Source of the DNA: JAGPCK01 sp964535575 | GTDB taxonomy: Bacteria; Bacteroidota; Bacteroidia; UKL13-3 | DNA: 64,000 bases | Reading direction: 5' to 3' | Assembly (NCBI GenBank): GCA_964535575.1 | Contig: CAZHTC010000011.1 | Location: forward strand, 9,807 to 73,806 | Shown: positions 26,567-34,448 of the stretch, in pieces | Layout of the letters: the number at the start of each line of letters is the position of its first letter | Position numbering within the stretch: position 1 is the stretch's first letter | Program-made: the position numbers and the translations under genes | Notes under the pieces: model-generated | Seen by the model: the letters and a program-made list of their open reading frames with translations, nothing else | Database searches by the model: none | Told to the model about the DNA's origin: nothing

Positions 26567-27433
26567 ATGAAAAGGAAAACAATTTTTACCATGTTGTTTG
26601 CGCTGGTTGGATTTGCCAACGTGTATGCGCAATTGCAATTACCCCAACCCAGCCCCAAGGCTCAGGTGATGCAAACCGTAGGGCTTACTGACATTACCAT
26701 TGACTACAGCAGTCCGGCAGTAAAGGGCCGAACCGTTTGGGGAGACCTTGTTCCATACGATCAATTATGGCGTGCCGGAGCCAACGCGGCTACCAAAATT
26801 ACTTTTAGCAAAGATGTAACCATTGAAAACGTTGCTGTGGCCAAAGGAAGTTATTCGTTGTTTATTATCCCAAGCCAAAGCGGATGGACCATTATCCTAA
26901 ACAAAGACGCAAGCGCATCAACCGATCAATACAAACAGGAAAACGATGTGGTTCGCATGAAAACATTTCCGTCTACCATTCCCAAGCGTGAGCGTATGGC
27001 TTTTATTTTCAGCAATACCACCGATGACCAAACCAGCGTTGATCTGGAATGGGAAATGGTAAAAGTTTCTTTTGTTGTAAAAGCTGCTACCGACAAACAG
27101 GCTGAAGACAATATTAAATCGGCCACCTCGGGTACCTGGAGAATTCATGCCAACGCAGCCCGTTACTTTTTAGAAAAGAAAAACCTTGCCGATGCCACCA
27201 AACAAATTGATTTGGCTTTGTCATTAGCACCAAACGAGTGGTACGCCATCTGGATCAAAGCCCAAATTCAGGCTGAGCTGAAAGAGTACAAAAACGCTTA
27301 TGCCAACGCAGTGAAAGCAAAAACCGAAGGAGACAAAAACCCGCAGGGCTTTTTCTTTAAAACACAGGTTGAAAAAGCAATTGCCGACTGGAAATCAAAG
27401 GCAGATACCGAACCGGCAAAAAAGAAAAAATAA
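26567..27433 (+). CDS. DUF2911 domain-containing exported protein
   Basis: The 288-residue protein begins with a signal peptide (KRKTIFTMLFALVGFANVYAQ). Residues 25-165 are the DUF2911 domain with the diagnostic segments ITIDYSSPAVKGRTVWGDLVP, WRAGANAATKITFS, GSYSLFIIPSQSGWTIILNK and a closing VDLEWEMVKVSF. A helical C-terminal part (residues 190-285) resembles TPR-like helices and ends in a lysine tail. The domain is common in Bacteroidota and has no established function. It is divergent from the amidohydrolase gene and followed by a strong terminator. Confidence 0.9.
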   Translation: MKRKTIFTMLFALVGFANVYAQLQLPQPSPKAQVMQTVGLTDITIDYSSPAVKGRTVWGDLVPYDQLWRAGANAATKITFSKDVTIENVAVAKGSYSLFIIPSQSGWTIILNKDASASTDQYKQENDVVRMKTFPSTIPKRERMAFIFSNTTDDQTSVDLEWEMVKVSFVVKAATDKQAEDNIKSATSGTWRIHANAARYFLEKKNLADATKQIDLALSLAPNEWYAIWIKAQIQAELKEYKNAYANAVKAKTEGDKNPQGFFFKTQVEKAIADWKSKADTEPAKKKK

Positions 27434-27454
27434 GTAAAAGATAAATGCTCATAC

Positions 27455-27487
27455 AAAGCCGTATCAAACAGATACGGCTTTCTTTTT
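27455..27487 (+). terminator. Rho-independent terminator after the DUF2911 gene
   Basis: AAAGCCGTATC (27455-27465) and GATACGGCTTT (27471-27481) form a perfect 11-bp stem with a 5-base loop, followed by CTTTTTG. It lies 21 bases after the DUF2911 stop. The hairpin also contains the last codons and stop of the convergent symporter gene, which ends at 27464. Confidence 0.85.
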
Positions 27488-29176
27488 GTGTTGCAGCCAA
27501 TGAAAGACTACAGCAAACAGCAACACCAATATGCACCCGATAACATTCAGCCACAAAAAGGAAACAACATCGGTGAGGTAAATGAAAATAACGAGCACCT
27601 CGGTAATAAGGGCCGCATAAAAAACCGCATTGCCTTTTACCTTTTTAAAATAAAACGCCACTACAAAAATTCCCAGAATGGTTCCGTAAAACAGGGAACC
27701 CAATATATTCACAGCCTCAATGAGACTGCCCTGTTTGGTGGCAAACATAGCCACTACAATGCAAAATAATCCCCAGGCCAGCGTAATCCATTTCGACATG
27801 TTGTAATAATGTATCCCCGGTTTTTCAGATGCATGATTTCGCTTGTACAAATCAATAATGGTGGTTGATGACAGGGAGTTTAAAGCAGCTGCAATACTTC
27901 CCCATGCAGCCAGAAAAATCATGGCAATAAGCAAACCCACCAAACCTTTTGGTAAATGATGCACCACAAAATACAGAAAAATATAGTTGGTGTCGTTGGT
28001 ATCGGCAGCGGGCGAAGCTTTTTTAATTACCGCAATAGCTTCTTTGCGCGTTTTTTGTGCAGCCTCTTCGGTGGCGTTCAGCAATTGTTGCGTTTCGGCC
28101 GTTTCTCGCTGTTGCCGCAAGGCACTCATCAACTCTGTTGAGTAATATTGTTTTTGCTCATTAAGCGAATCATAGGTTTTTGATAAAGAACTAAACTCCC
28201 CCGCATAGGGTGAGGCGAGTACCTTTTCGGTTTGTGCCTGATTAAAAAAAACGGGAGCCTTGTAAAACGAATAAAACGAAAACAGCAACGCGCCCACCAG
28301 TAAAATTAAAAACTGCATAGGCACTTTTACCAACCCATTCATCAATAAACCCGTCCGGCTTTCGCTGATATTTTTTGCGGTTAAATAACGCCCTACCTGA
28401 CTTTGGTCGGTGCCAAAGTAGGAGAGGGCCAGAAAAAAACCGCCAATCAATCCGCTCCAGATATTGTATTTATCCTTCCACCAGCCTGAGTCTGTAATAT
28501 CAATTTTTGTTTCAATAACATTGAGCTTTCCGGTTTTGCCGGCTACATGCAGTGCATCAAGAAAACCAATTCCATCGGGCAACAGGTACACCATCATATA
28601 ACCTGCTACAAACATACCGGCAAACACAATGGCCAGTTGTTGCATTTGAGTATGGGCAATGGCTTTGGCTCCTCCGCTCACTGTGTAAATAATCAGGAGT
28701 CCGCCCATCACCAGATTTGTAAGATAAATATTCCATCCCAGCAGTGAAGAGAGAATAATAGAAGGGGCATAAATACTGATGCCGGTTGAAAGGCCACGCT
28801 GAACGAGAAACAACAGTGAGGTAAGTATGCGGGTTTTTTTATCGAAGCGTTTTTCGAGAAACTCGTAGGCGGTAAACACTTTTAATTTGTGAAACAGCGG
28901 CACGAACGTAATACACAGAACCACCATAGCAAGTGGCAGACCAAAATAGTATTGCACAAAGCGCATCCCATCGGTATAAGCCTGACCCGGGGCGGAGAGA
29001 AATGTGATGGCACTGGCCTGTGTACCCATAATGGAGAGCAGGATTAAAAACCAGCTCATGGAGTTGTTGCTTTTAAAATAGCTGTCTAAACTTTTTTCAT
29101 GTTTGCTTTTGTAAATGCCGTAAGCAATTACCGAAAGCAGCGTAAGTGACAATACCAGCCAATCGAGCGCACTCAT
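27464..29176 (-). CDS. Sodium:solute symporter family protein
   Basis: The 570-residue protein has about thirteen membrane segments and SSS-family landmarks: SMSWFLILLSIMGTQASAITFLSAPG near residue 40, GLPLAMVVLCITFVPLF, GGAKAIAHTQMQQ and LSYFGTDQSQVGRYL. Residues about 308-398 form a long charged, coiled-coil-like insertion (SLNEQKQYYSTELMSALRQQ and ETAETQQLLNATEEAAQ) between membrane segments, longer than in classical members such as PutP. The solute is unknown; sugars or sialic-acid-like compounds are frequent for this subgroup. Its ATG at 29176 overlaps the stop of a 32-codon upstream ORF as ATGA. Confidence 0.92.
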   Translation of the reverse strand: MSALDWLVLSLTLLSVIAYGIYKSKHEKSLDSYFKSNNSMSWFLILLSIMGTQASAITFLSAPGQAYTDGMRFVQYYFGLPLAMVVLCITFVPLFHKLKVFTAYEFLEKRFDKKTRILTSLLFLVQRGLSTGISIYAPSIILSSLLGWNIYLTNLVMGGLLIIYTVSGGAKAIAHTQMQQLAIVFAGMFVAGYMMVYLLPDGIGFLDALHVAGKTGKLNVIETKIDITDSGWWKDKYNIWSGLIGGFFLALSYFGTDQSQVGRYLTAKNISESRTGLLMNGLVKVPMQFLILLVGALLFSFYSFYKAPVFFNQAQTEKVLASPYAGEFSSLSKTYDSLNEQKQYYSTELMSALRQQRETAETQQLLNATEEAAQKTRKEAIAVIKKASPAADTNDTNYIFLYFVVHHLPKGLVGLLIAMIFLAAWGSIAAALNSLSSTTIIDLYKRNHASEKPGIHYYNMSKWITLAWGLFCIVVAMFATKQGSLIEAVNILGSLFYGTILGIFVVAFYFKKVKGNAVFYAALITEVLVIFIYLTDVVSFLWLNVIGCILVLLFAVVFHWLQHKKKAVSV

Positions 29177-29271
29177 GAGAAGTAATGCGTAAAAAAGTAA
29201 AACAAAATAATCTCAAGCAGCAAAAAGCCGATGACAAGGATGTAGCGATATGTCCAGTTTTTGTTTTGCAT
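29173..29271 (-). CDS. 32-residue single-span membrane protein coupled to the symporter
   Basis: An ATG at 29271 opens a 32-codon frame, beginning MQNKNWTYRYILVIGFL and continuing LLEIILFYFFTHYFS. It has a short polar, basic start followed by one strongly hydrophobic segment of about 20 residues. Its TGA (29173-29175) overlaps the symporter ATG in an ATGA tetranucleotide, the classic sign of translational coupling. It could be an accessory subunit or stabiliser of the transporter. The alternative is a fortuitous leader ORF. I do not recognise a family. Confidence 0.55.
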   Translation of the reverse strand: MQNKNWTYRYILVIGFLLLEIILFYFFTHYFS

Positions 29272-29276
29272 TGTTG

Positions 29277-29342
29277 TCTCGCAAAGGCGCAGAGAACGCA
29301 AAGAAAAAACAGCCTTAGCGTCTTTGCGTGCTTTGCGTGAAA
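29277..29342. repeat. Pseudo-palindromic GCAAAG-type intergenic repeat
   Basis: CTCGCAAAGGCGCAGAGAAC followed by GCAAAG is echoed in inverted orientation by GCGTCTTTGCGTGCTTTGCG about ten bases later. Short repeats built of GCAAAG/CTTTGC units are widespread intergenic repeats in environmental bacterial genomes. It lies between the PIG-L stop and the small membrane ORF, and could fold as an mRNA hairpin. Only one copy is seen in the window. Confidence 0.5.
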
Positions 29343-31817
29343 TTATTTACCAAGCTCCAGTATATTTACAAATAACCGATACGCCCCCGGAACACCGGCA
29401 GGCAGTTCGCGGAAAAACACCAACCCGGTATACACAAAATGACCCTTACCATATCCGGCAATGATGAGCGCGCCATTATTTGGTTTTTCATCGGGGTCGG
29501 CCATGCTTATGGGCGCTACGTAATTGCTGTCCCACTCGCCAGCGTGGTAAATGCTGCGCTCCTGTATCCAGCCTTCAAAATCTTTTTCGGTAATCTTATT
29601 CGGGTAGTTGAACACCGGATGCTGTGGCAGTAAAAACTTCACTGCTGCATTTTCATCGGTAATACGGTCGCGGGTAATTTTAAATTTGTAGGGGCCAATA
29701 TCGCTGCTCAGCGGCCCCGCCCAGCTGTTGGTGTTGTACTGCACAATGAGGTTGCCGCCTGCGGCTACATAATCCATCAGCTTTTGTTTAAACTGTGGCA
29801 GTTTCTCGTTGGTGTTGTAAGCACGCACTCCGGTAATAATGGCTTCAAACTGGTTTAAGTTTTCATTGGCCAGCATGGCATCGGTAATGGTTACCACTTC
29901 ATAACCCAATTGGGTTAAACAAGGCGCTACCTCATCACCGGCACCTGGGATATAGCCAATGCGTTTTAGTTTTTTCTTTACATCGAGGCGAATAAGTTTA
30001 GTTTCAGCAGGAACAATTAATGTTTGTGCAGGAAAATGATCATATTTTAGTTTTTTGATCGACCAAGCATAGTCAATCAATAAAGTATCTATAGGCTCAT
30101 AAGCTTTTGCAAAAAAGACCACATTCTTTTCTTCTCCCTTTTTTCTGAAGGAAACATGATAGTCTTCCCACCGCCATGCAACATCTTGAGTGATCTGAAA
30201 ATCCAAGTTAATACTGTCTTTTAAAGCCCTTAATTTTACTGTCACGGGGATTGCGTTTGTGTCTGTTGCCACATAGGTGCTATTCATAAACTCAAAAGAT
30301 GCAGAAGGAGTAAATATTGCAGGTTCATAAACCTCCCCTTTGTCAGGCTTAACTTCTTTATATAAGAGGGAATTTGAAAAAGAAAAAAAATCAGAATCCA
30401 GGGAACAGCCAATAATTATCCAAGGATCTACAAGATATCCATCAGGATTTAATGAAAGTGGGCTTTTCTTTGCTTTGGCAGCAAAGAGGTTGTTTTTTAC
30501 CCCCCCTTCAAGCCAAAAGTTTTGTGAGAAAACCTCATCACAGGAGTTATATAGTGGCCAATAATTAATAAATGAGCTATCAGGGGGGATATTAACCCCT
30601 ACAGCCGTATAAATATCTACCTTACACGGAGAGTAAAACGGAACATCCGGGTTATTAAGGAAGCGTATATATTTAATTCTGATGTTTTTTTTGCTGCGGT
30701 TAACTAGGGTTGTCTTTACCACAAACGAATCAAAAGAGGAAACTAAAGGCGATCTTTCAATAACGCTTTCTGTGTAGACGCCCATGCATAACTGTATTAA
30801 CGACCAAACGGATTCTTTGTAAAACGGGTTTTTTTGAAGTTTAATTAGGTTGGGGACAGATTTTTCTGGCATTGAGGGGTCAAAATTTTTAATAGTAGAG
30901 CTTAATAGTTGTTTTATTTCCTTACCTCCTTTCACCCTTCCCCAACTAAAATCCATTCCCTGAAAAATATCCTTCAATCCTGCCGTATCACCTTTTATGG
31001 GTTTAAAATATTCAAAGTATTCACCCCGTTGTTTGGCGCTGCCAAAGCCCTGGCTTTTGTGCATGCTGCGGCTTTCGGCTGCTATTTCTCCATAACTTTT
31101 TCCAAGTAAAGGGTTGTAACCGCCCACATCGAGTTTAATAAATGCACTCATGTCTGCATTAGGGTCGCGGAAGCGGTTGGTGGCGTTGTAAAATAACCTG
31201 CGCGGTTGCCACACTTCTACGTATTGCAATTGCTCGGGAAAACGTTTGGGGTCTCCGGCTGCATCAAAAGCTTCTTCGGCTAAGATGGCTGATGCGGTAT
31301 GATGCCCGTGCCCTCCGCTGCCATCGGTGGCAAAACGGGTAATGATGATATCGGGGCGGAAATTACGGATAACCCAAACCACATCGCTTAGCACCGAGTC
31401 GTGGTTCCATTTCTGAAAAGTTTCTTTGGGTGTTTTGCTGTAACCAAAATCATAGGCGCGGGTAAAAAATTGTTCGCCTCCGTCAATTCTGCGGGCGGCT
31501 AATAATTCCTGTGTGCGTATCACCCCAAGCTCTACACCCTGTTCGGGACCGATGAGGTTTTGTCCGCCATCGCCACGTGTTAAGCTTAGGTAGCCGGTGC
31601 GCAAACATTTTTCGTTGGCCAGATAGGCAATGAGCCGGGTGTTTTCATCATCGGGATGTGCGGCAATGTATAACACAGAGCCTACCGTGTTCAGCTTTTT
31701 TAGTTGCAACAAAATCTCTGACGAAGTATAGCTGCGTGGTGCCTGGGCCTGCGAGGAATTGATGGAAAACAACAATAGCCAGGTGGCAGAAAACAGGGAG
31801 AATGGTAAATATTTCAT
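29343..31817 (-). CDS. Exported PIG-L family deacetylase with long C-terminal extension
   Basis: The 824-residue protein has a signal peptide ending near SSQAQA. Residues 35-250 are a PIG-L (LmbE-like) zinc de-N-acetylase: AAHPDDENTRLIAYLANE provides the AHPDDE metal motif, then LSLTRGDGGQNLIGPEQG and GSGGHGHHTASAILAEEAF with the metal histidines. The remaining 550 residues look beta-rich, and near residues 640-820 there is a ThuA/GATase-like Rossmann segment (FEAITGVRAYNTNE-like sequence with YVAAGGNLIVQYNTN). Such proteins probably remove acetyl groups from surface or environmental GlcNAc-like sugars. It is upstream of the symporter, which may import the product. Confidence 0.88.
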   Translation of the reverse strand: MKYLPFSLFSATWLLLFSINSSQAQAPRSYTSSEILLQLKKLNTVGSVLYIAAHPDDENTRLIAYLANEKCLRTGYLSLTRGDGGQNLIGPEQGVELGVIRTQELLAARRIDGGEQFFTRAYDFGYSKTPKETFQKWNHDSVLSDVVWVIRNFRPDIIITRFATDGSGGHGHHTASAILAEEAFDAAGDPKRFPEQLQYVEVWQPRRLFYNATNRFRDPNADMSAFIKLDVGGYNPLLGKSYGEIAAESRSMHKSQGFGSAKQRGEYFEYFKPIKGDTAGLKDIFQGMDFSWGRVKGGKEIKQLLSSTIKNFDPSMPEKSVPNLIKLQKNPFYKESVWSLIQLCMGVYTESVIERSPLVSSFDSFVVKTTLVNRSKKNIRIKYIRFLNNPDVPFYSPCKVDIYTAVGVNIPPDSSFINYWPLYNSCDEVFSQNFWLEGGVKNNLFAAKAKKSPLSLNPDGYLVDPWIIIGCSLDSDFFSFSNSLLYKEVKPDKGEVYEPAIFTPSASFEFMNSTYVATDTNAIPVTVKLRALKDSINLDFQITQDVAWRWEDYHVSFRKKGEEKNVVFFAKAYEPIDTLLIDYAWSIKKLKYDHFPAQTLIVPAETKLIRLDVKKKLKRIGYIPGAGDEVAPCLTQLGYEVVTITDAMLANENLNQFEAIITGVRAYNTNEKLPQFKQKLMDYVAAGGNLIVQYNTNSWAGPLSSDIGPYKFKITRDRITDENAAVKFLLPQHPVFNYPNKITEKDFEGWIQERSIYHAGEWDSNYVAPISMADPDEKPNNGALIIAGYGKGHFVYTGLVFFRELPAGVPGAYRLFVNILELGK

Positions 31818-31948
31818 TGGGCGATATTAAAGTGCACTCAAAATAAAGGGTAAAAACACCCAAAAGCAATCTTCCAACAGGTTGTTTTTACAAAATAAAC
31901 CATAACTTGCCGAGTAATTACAGAAGCACAAACTTAAATACAGTAAAC

Positions 31949-34441
31949 ATGAGCAACACAGCATTGCGCATTCATTCCATACAAACACTAATCCTTTTTG
32001 CGTTTTTATTTTTGTATCCGCTCTTTTCTTCTGCTCAGGGGTCAAATTATGTTTATTATATGAACCCGAAAGCAGGAAGTGTTTACAACAGCATTTACAC
32101 AAACATTTATTTAAACCTTTCTGTATCGGTGGTGGATGAAAATGTGCAGGGGAAATTTAAAATTACCACAGAACAAAATGAGCAACTATTTTTTAAGTCT
32201 TATCTGTTTTATAACGGAAAGTTTCTTGTGCTCGACCCGCTGGGCAAGCTCCCCAATCACGAGAAGATAAAAATTGAATTGACCGAAAGATTACAGTTAA
32301 AAGGAGGTTTGTGGGTTGAACCTTTTTCCTACACCTTTACAACAAATTCCTCCGACAGTATTGAAAACCTAAAGATGAAGGCGATGGCCGGGGACAGAAC
32401 AGCAGCAGCCAACTTGCTCCCGATAGCTATTGAAACCAAAAAGGCAATCTATACCACCACCTCTGTCACCCCCGATGAAACACCGCAGGTAATGGTAGGC
32501 AAAAAAACAAACCCCTCGCCCGGACAGGTGATGCTTACCACACTTACCATAAGCGGGGCACAGCAAACCAACTACCTGCTTATTGTTGACAATGACGGAC
32601 GAAAACTTTACAGCAAGACCTTACCTGATGGAGCACTCGATTTCAAAAAACTAAGCGACAGCACCTACTCATATTTTCATAATTATGATTTGTGTTATTA
32701 TATTCTGGATAAGCACCTGAACCCGATTGATACGGTGAGGGCGCAAAACGGATATATAACCGATGCGCACGATTTGGTAATTGATCGCTTCGGCAATTAT
32801 TATATCATGGCCAACCAATACGTGGTAGTAGACATGACCAATCAGGTAACAGGGGGCAATCCGCAGGCGCTGGTAATGGGAATTGTGGTTCAAAAACTTG
32901 ATCGCGCCAAAAACGTGTTGTTCGAGTGGAAATCGTTGGATTATTTACCCATTCTGCAAGCCGTTGGAGTAAGTTTTACAGCCAATTTTATTGATTATCT
33001 TCACAGCAACTCTATAGAACTCGATGGCGATTCGGCCATTTTGCTTTCTTCCCGACATTTTAATGAGATTGAAAAAATAAATACCTACACCGGTCAGGTG
33101 ATATGGAGAATGGGAAGAAATGCAGGTAATCAGTTTGCGTTTCCCAACGACTTAGGAGCCTTTTCCTATCAACACGATGCGCGCAGGTTACCCAACGGAA
33201 ACATCCTAATGTTTGATAATGGTAATTACCGACCAACAACACGATACTCACGGGTGGTGGAATACAAGGTTGACGAGGTAAACAAAATTGCCACCAAAGT
33301 ATGGGAATATCGTCACTCGCCCGATATAACAAGCAACTTCATGGGCAACGCTCAGCGCCTGCCCAATGGGAATACCATGATTGGGTGGGGCGGAACCCTG
33401 CCAACTCTTTCAGAAATTGATACTGCAGGAAACGTAGTGCTGGAGATGCAACTACCGGGCGGATATTATTCTTACCGTGCGTTTAAGTTTGACCTGAGTA
33501 AGCTGCTTGCCGATAACCAGTCGAAGTCATCATTAAAAGACACTTCCTATTTTTGTAATCAAAACGAATCAACCATTACCGCAAACCTTCCGTTTTTCCT
33601 GAGCAACGGAGCCCCCTTTGACTCCATAACTGAAATAAACCTTAAGCCCAATAACAAAGTGTTCATGTCGTTCGTAACCCCGGCAAACTTTTTCAGCTAC
33701 GACTCTTCGCAGTTGTTGTTTAACACCTCGCGCCTTATGCAAAAAGATACGCTTTTGTGTAATCCTGCCGGAGGAGTTGCGCTTGCTGTTTCCAACGGAT
33801 GCCCCGAGGCAAAATACCGCTGGTCAACCAATGATTCTGTTCCGCAGGTTCATGTAAGCCCGGCAAAAGATTCCTACTACTGGGTAGATATTCGAAGTGG
33901 ATCTTTTGTAACCCGCGACAGTGTAAAAGTGAATGTGGCCGATAATAAACCGTTTGATATTTACGGAGTGTCGGCCTTAAAAGTGCCATACGAAATTCAC
34001 ACCTACTCGGTACCGTTTGTTCCGTTGTACAGCTATGATTGGGAAGTAGTAAACGGGAATATTATTTCAGGATTTGGCACCAACGCGATAGAGATACAGT
34101 GGGGAAACAAAGACACCGGATTTATTAACATCAGCATGCACAGGCAGGCTTGCGAAAAAACAAATAATACTATGGTATTGCTGAACAGTGCCAATACCGG
34201 AATTTCTAAAACTACCGCAGCTCAGGTAAAAGTATATCCTAATCCGGCTCAGCAACAACTAATGGTTGAGGCTAAAGGAGGTTTTATAGCCGAAGTGTAC
34301 GACATGACCGGCAGAAAGGTGGCCTTTACACAGGGAGCCGATAGCGGATTAGTTGACTTGGCCGGATTGCCTAAAGGAGTGTATTCAGTACTTGTAAAGA
34401 GCGGAGAACGTACAGACTCCGTTCGTATTACAAAGCTGTAA
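31949..34441 (+). CDS. Arylsulfotransferase (ASST)-like secreted protein with T9SS type A signal
   Basis: From the ATG at 31949 the product is 830 residues with a signal peptide (LILFAFLFLYPLFSSAQG). Residues about 30-120 are Ig-like. Residues 180-510 look like a six-bladed propeller of the arylsulfotransferase type: DAHDLVIDRFGNYYIMANQY, INTYTGQVIWRMG, YQHDARRLPNGNILMFDNGN and AQRLPNGNTMIGWGG. A final domain is the type IX sorting signal (VYPNPAQQQLMVE, YDMTGRKVAF, LPKGVYSVLVK). It may transfer sulfate between phenols or simply be a surface propeller; catalysis is inferred from family only. The in-frame start at 31907 was rejected because the signal peptide fits the later Met. Confidence 0.85.
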   Translation: MSNTALRIHSIQTLILFAFLFLYPLFSSAQGSNYVYYMNPKAGSVYNSIYTNIYLNLSVSVVDENVQGKFKITTEQNEQLFFKSYLFYNGKFLVLDPLGKLPNHEKIKIELTERLQLKGGLWVEPFSYTFTTNSSDSIENLKMKAMAGDRTAAANLLPIAIETKKAIYTTTSVTPDETPQVMVGKKTNPSPGQVMLTTLTISGAQQTNYLLIVDNDGRKLYSKTLPDGALDFKKLSDSTYSYFHNYDLCYYILDKHLNPIDTVRAQNGYITDAHDLVIDRFGNYYIMANQYVVVDMTNQVTGGNPQALVMGIVVQKLDRAKNVLFEWKSLDYLPILQAVGVSFTANFIDYLHSNSIELDGDSAILLSSRHFNEIEKINTYTGQVIWRMGRNAGNQFAFPNDLGAFSYQHDARRLPNGNILMFDNGNYRPTTRYSRVVEYKVDEVNKIATKVWEYRHSPDITSNFMGNAQRLPNGNTMIGWGGTLPTLSEIDTAGNVVLEMQLPGGYYSYRAFKFDLSKLLADNQSKSSLKDTSYFCNQNESTITANLPFFLSNGAPFDSITEINLKPNNKVFMSFVTPANFFSYDSSQLLFNTSRLMQKDTLLCNPAGGVALAVSNGCPEAKYRWSTNDSVPQVHVSPAKDSYYWVDIRSGSFVTRDSVKVNVADNKPFDIYGVSALKVPYEIHTYSVPFVPLYSYDWEVVNGNIISGFGTNAIEIQWGNKDTGFINISMHRQACEKTNNTMVLLNSANTGISKTTAAQVKVYPNPAQQQLMVEAKGGFIAEVYDMTGRKVAFTQGADSGLVDLAGLPKGVYSVLVKSGERTDSVRITKL

Positions 34442-34448
34442 TAAATAG

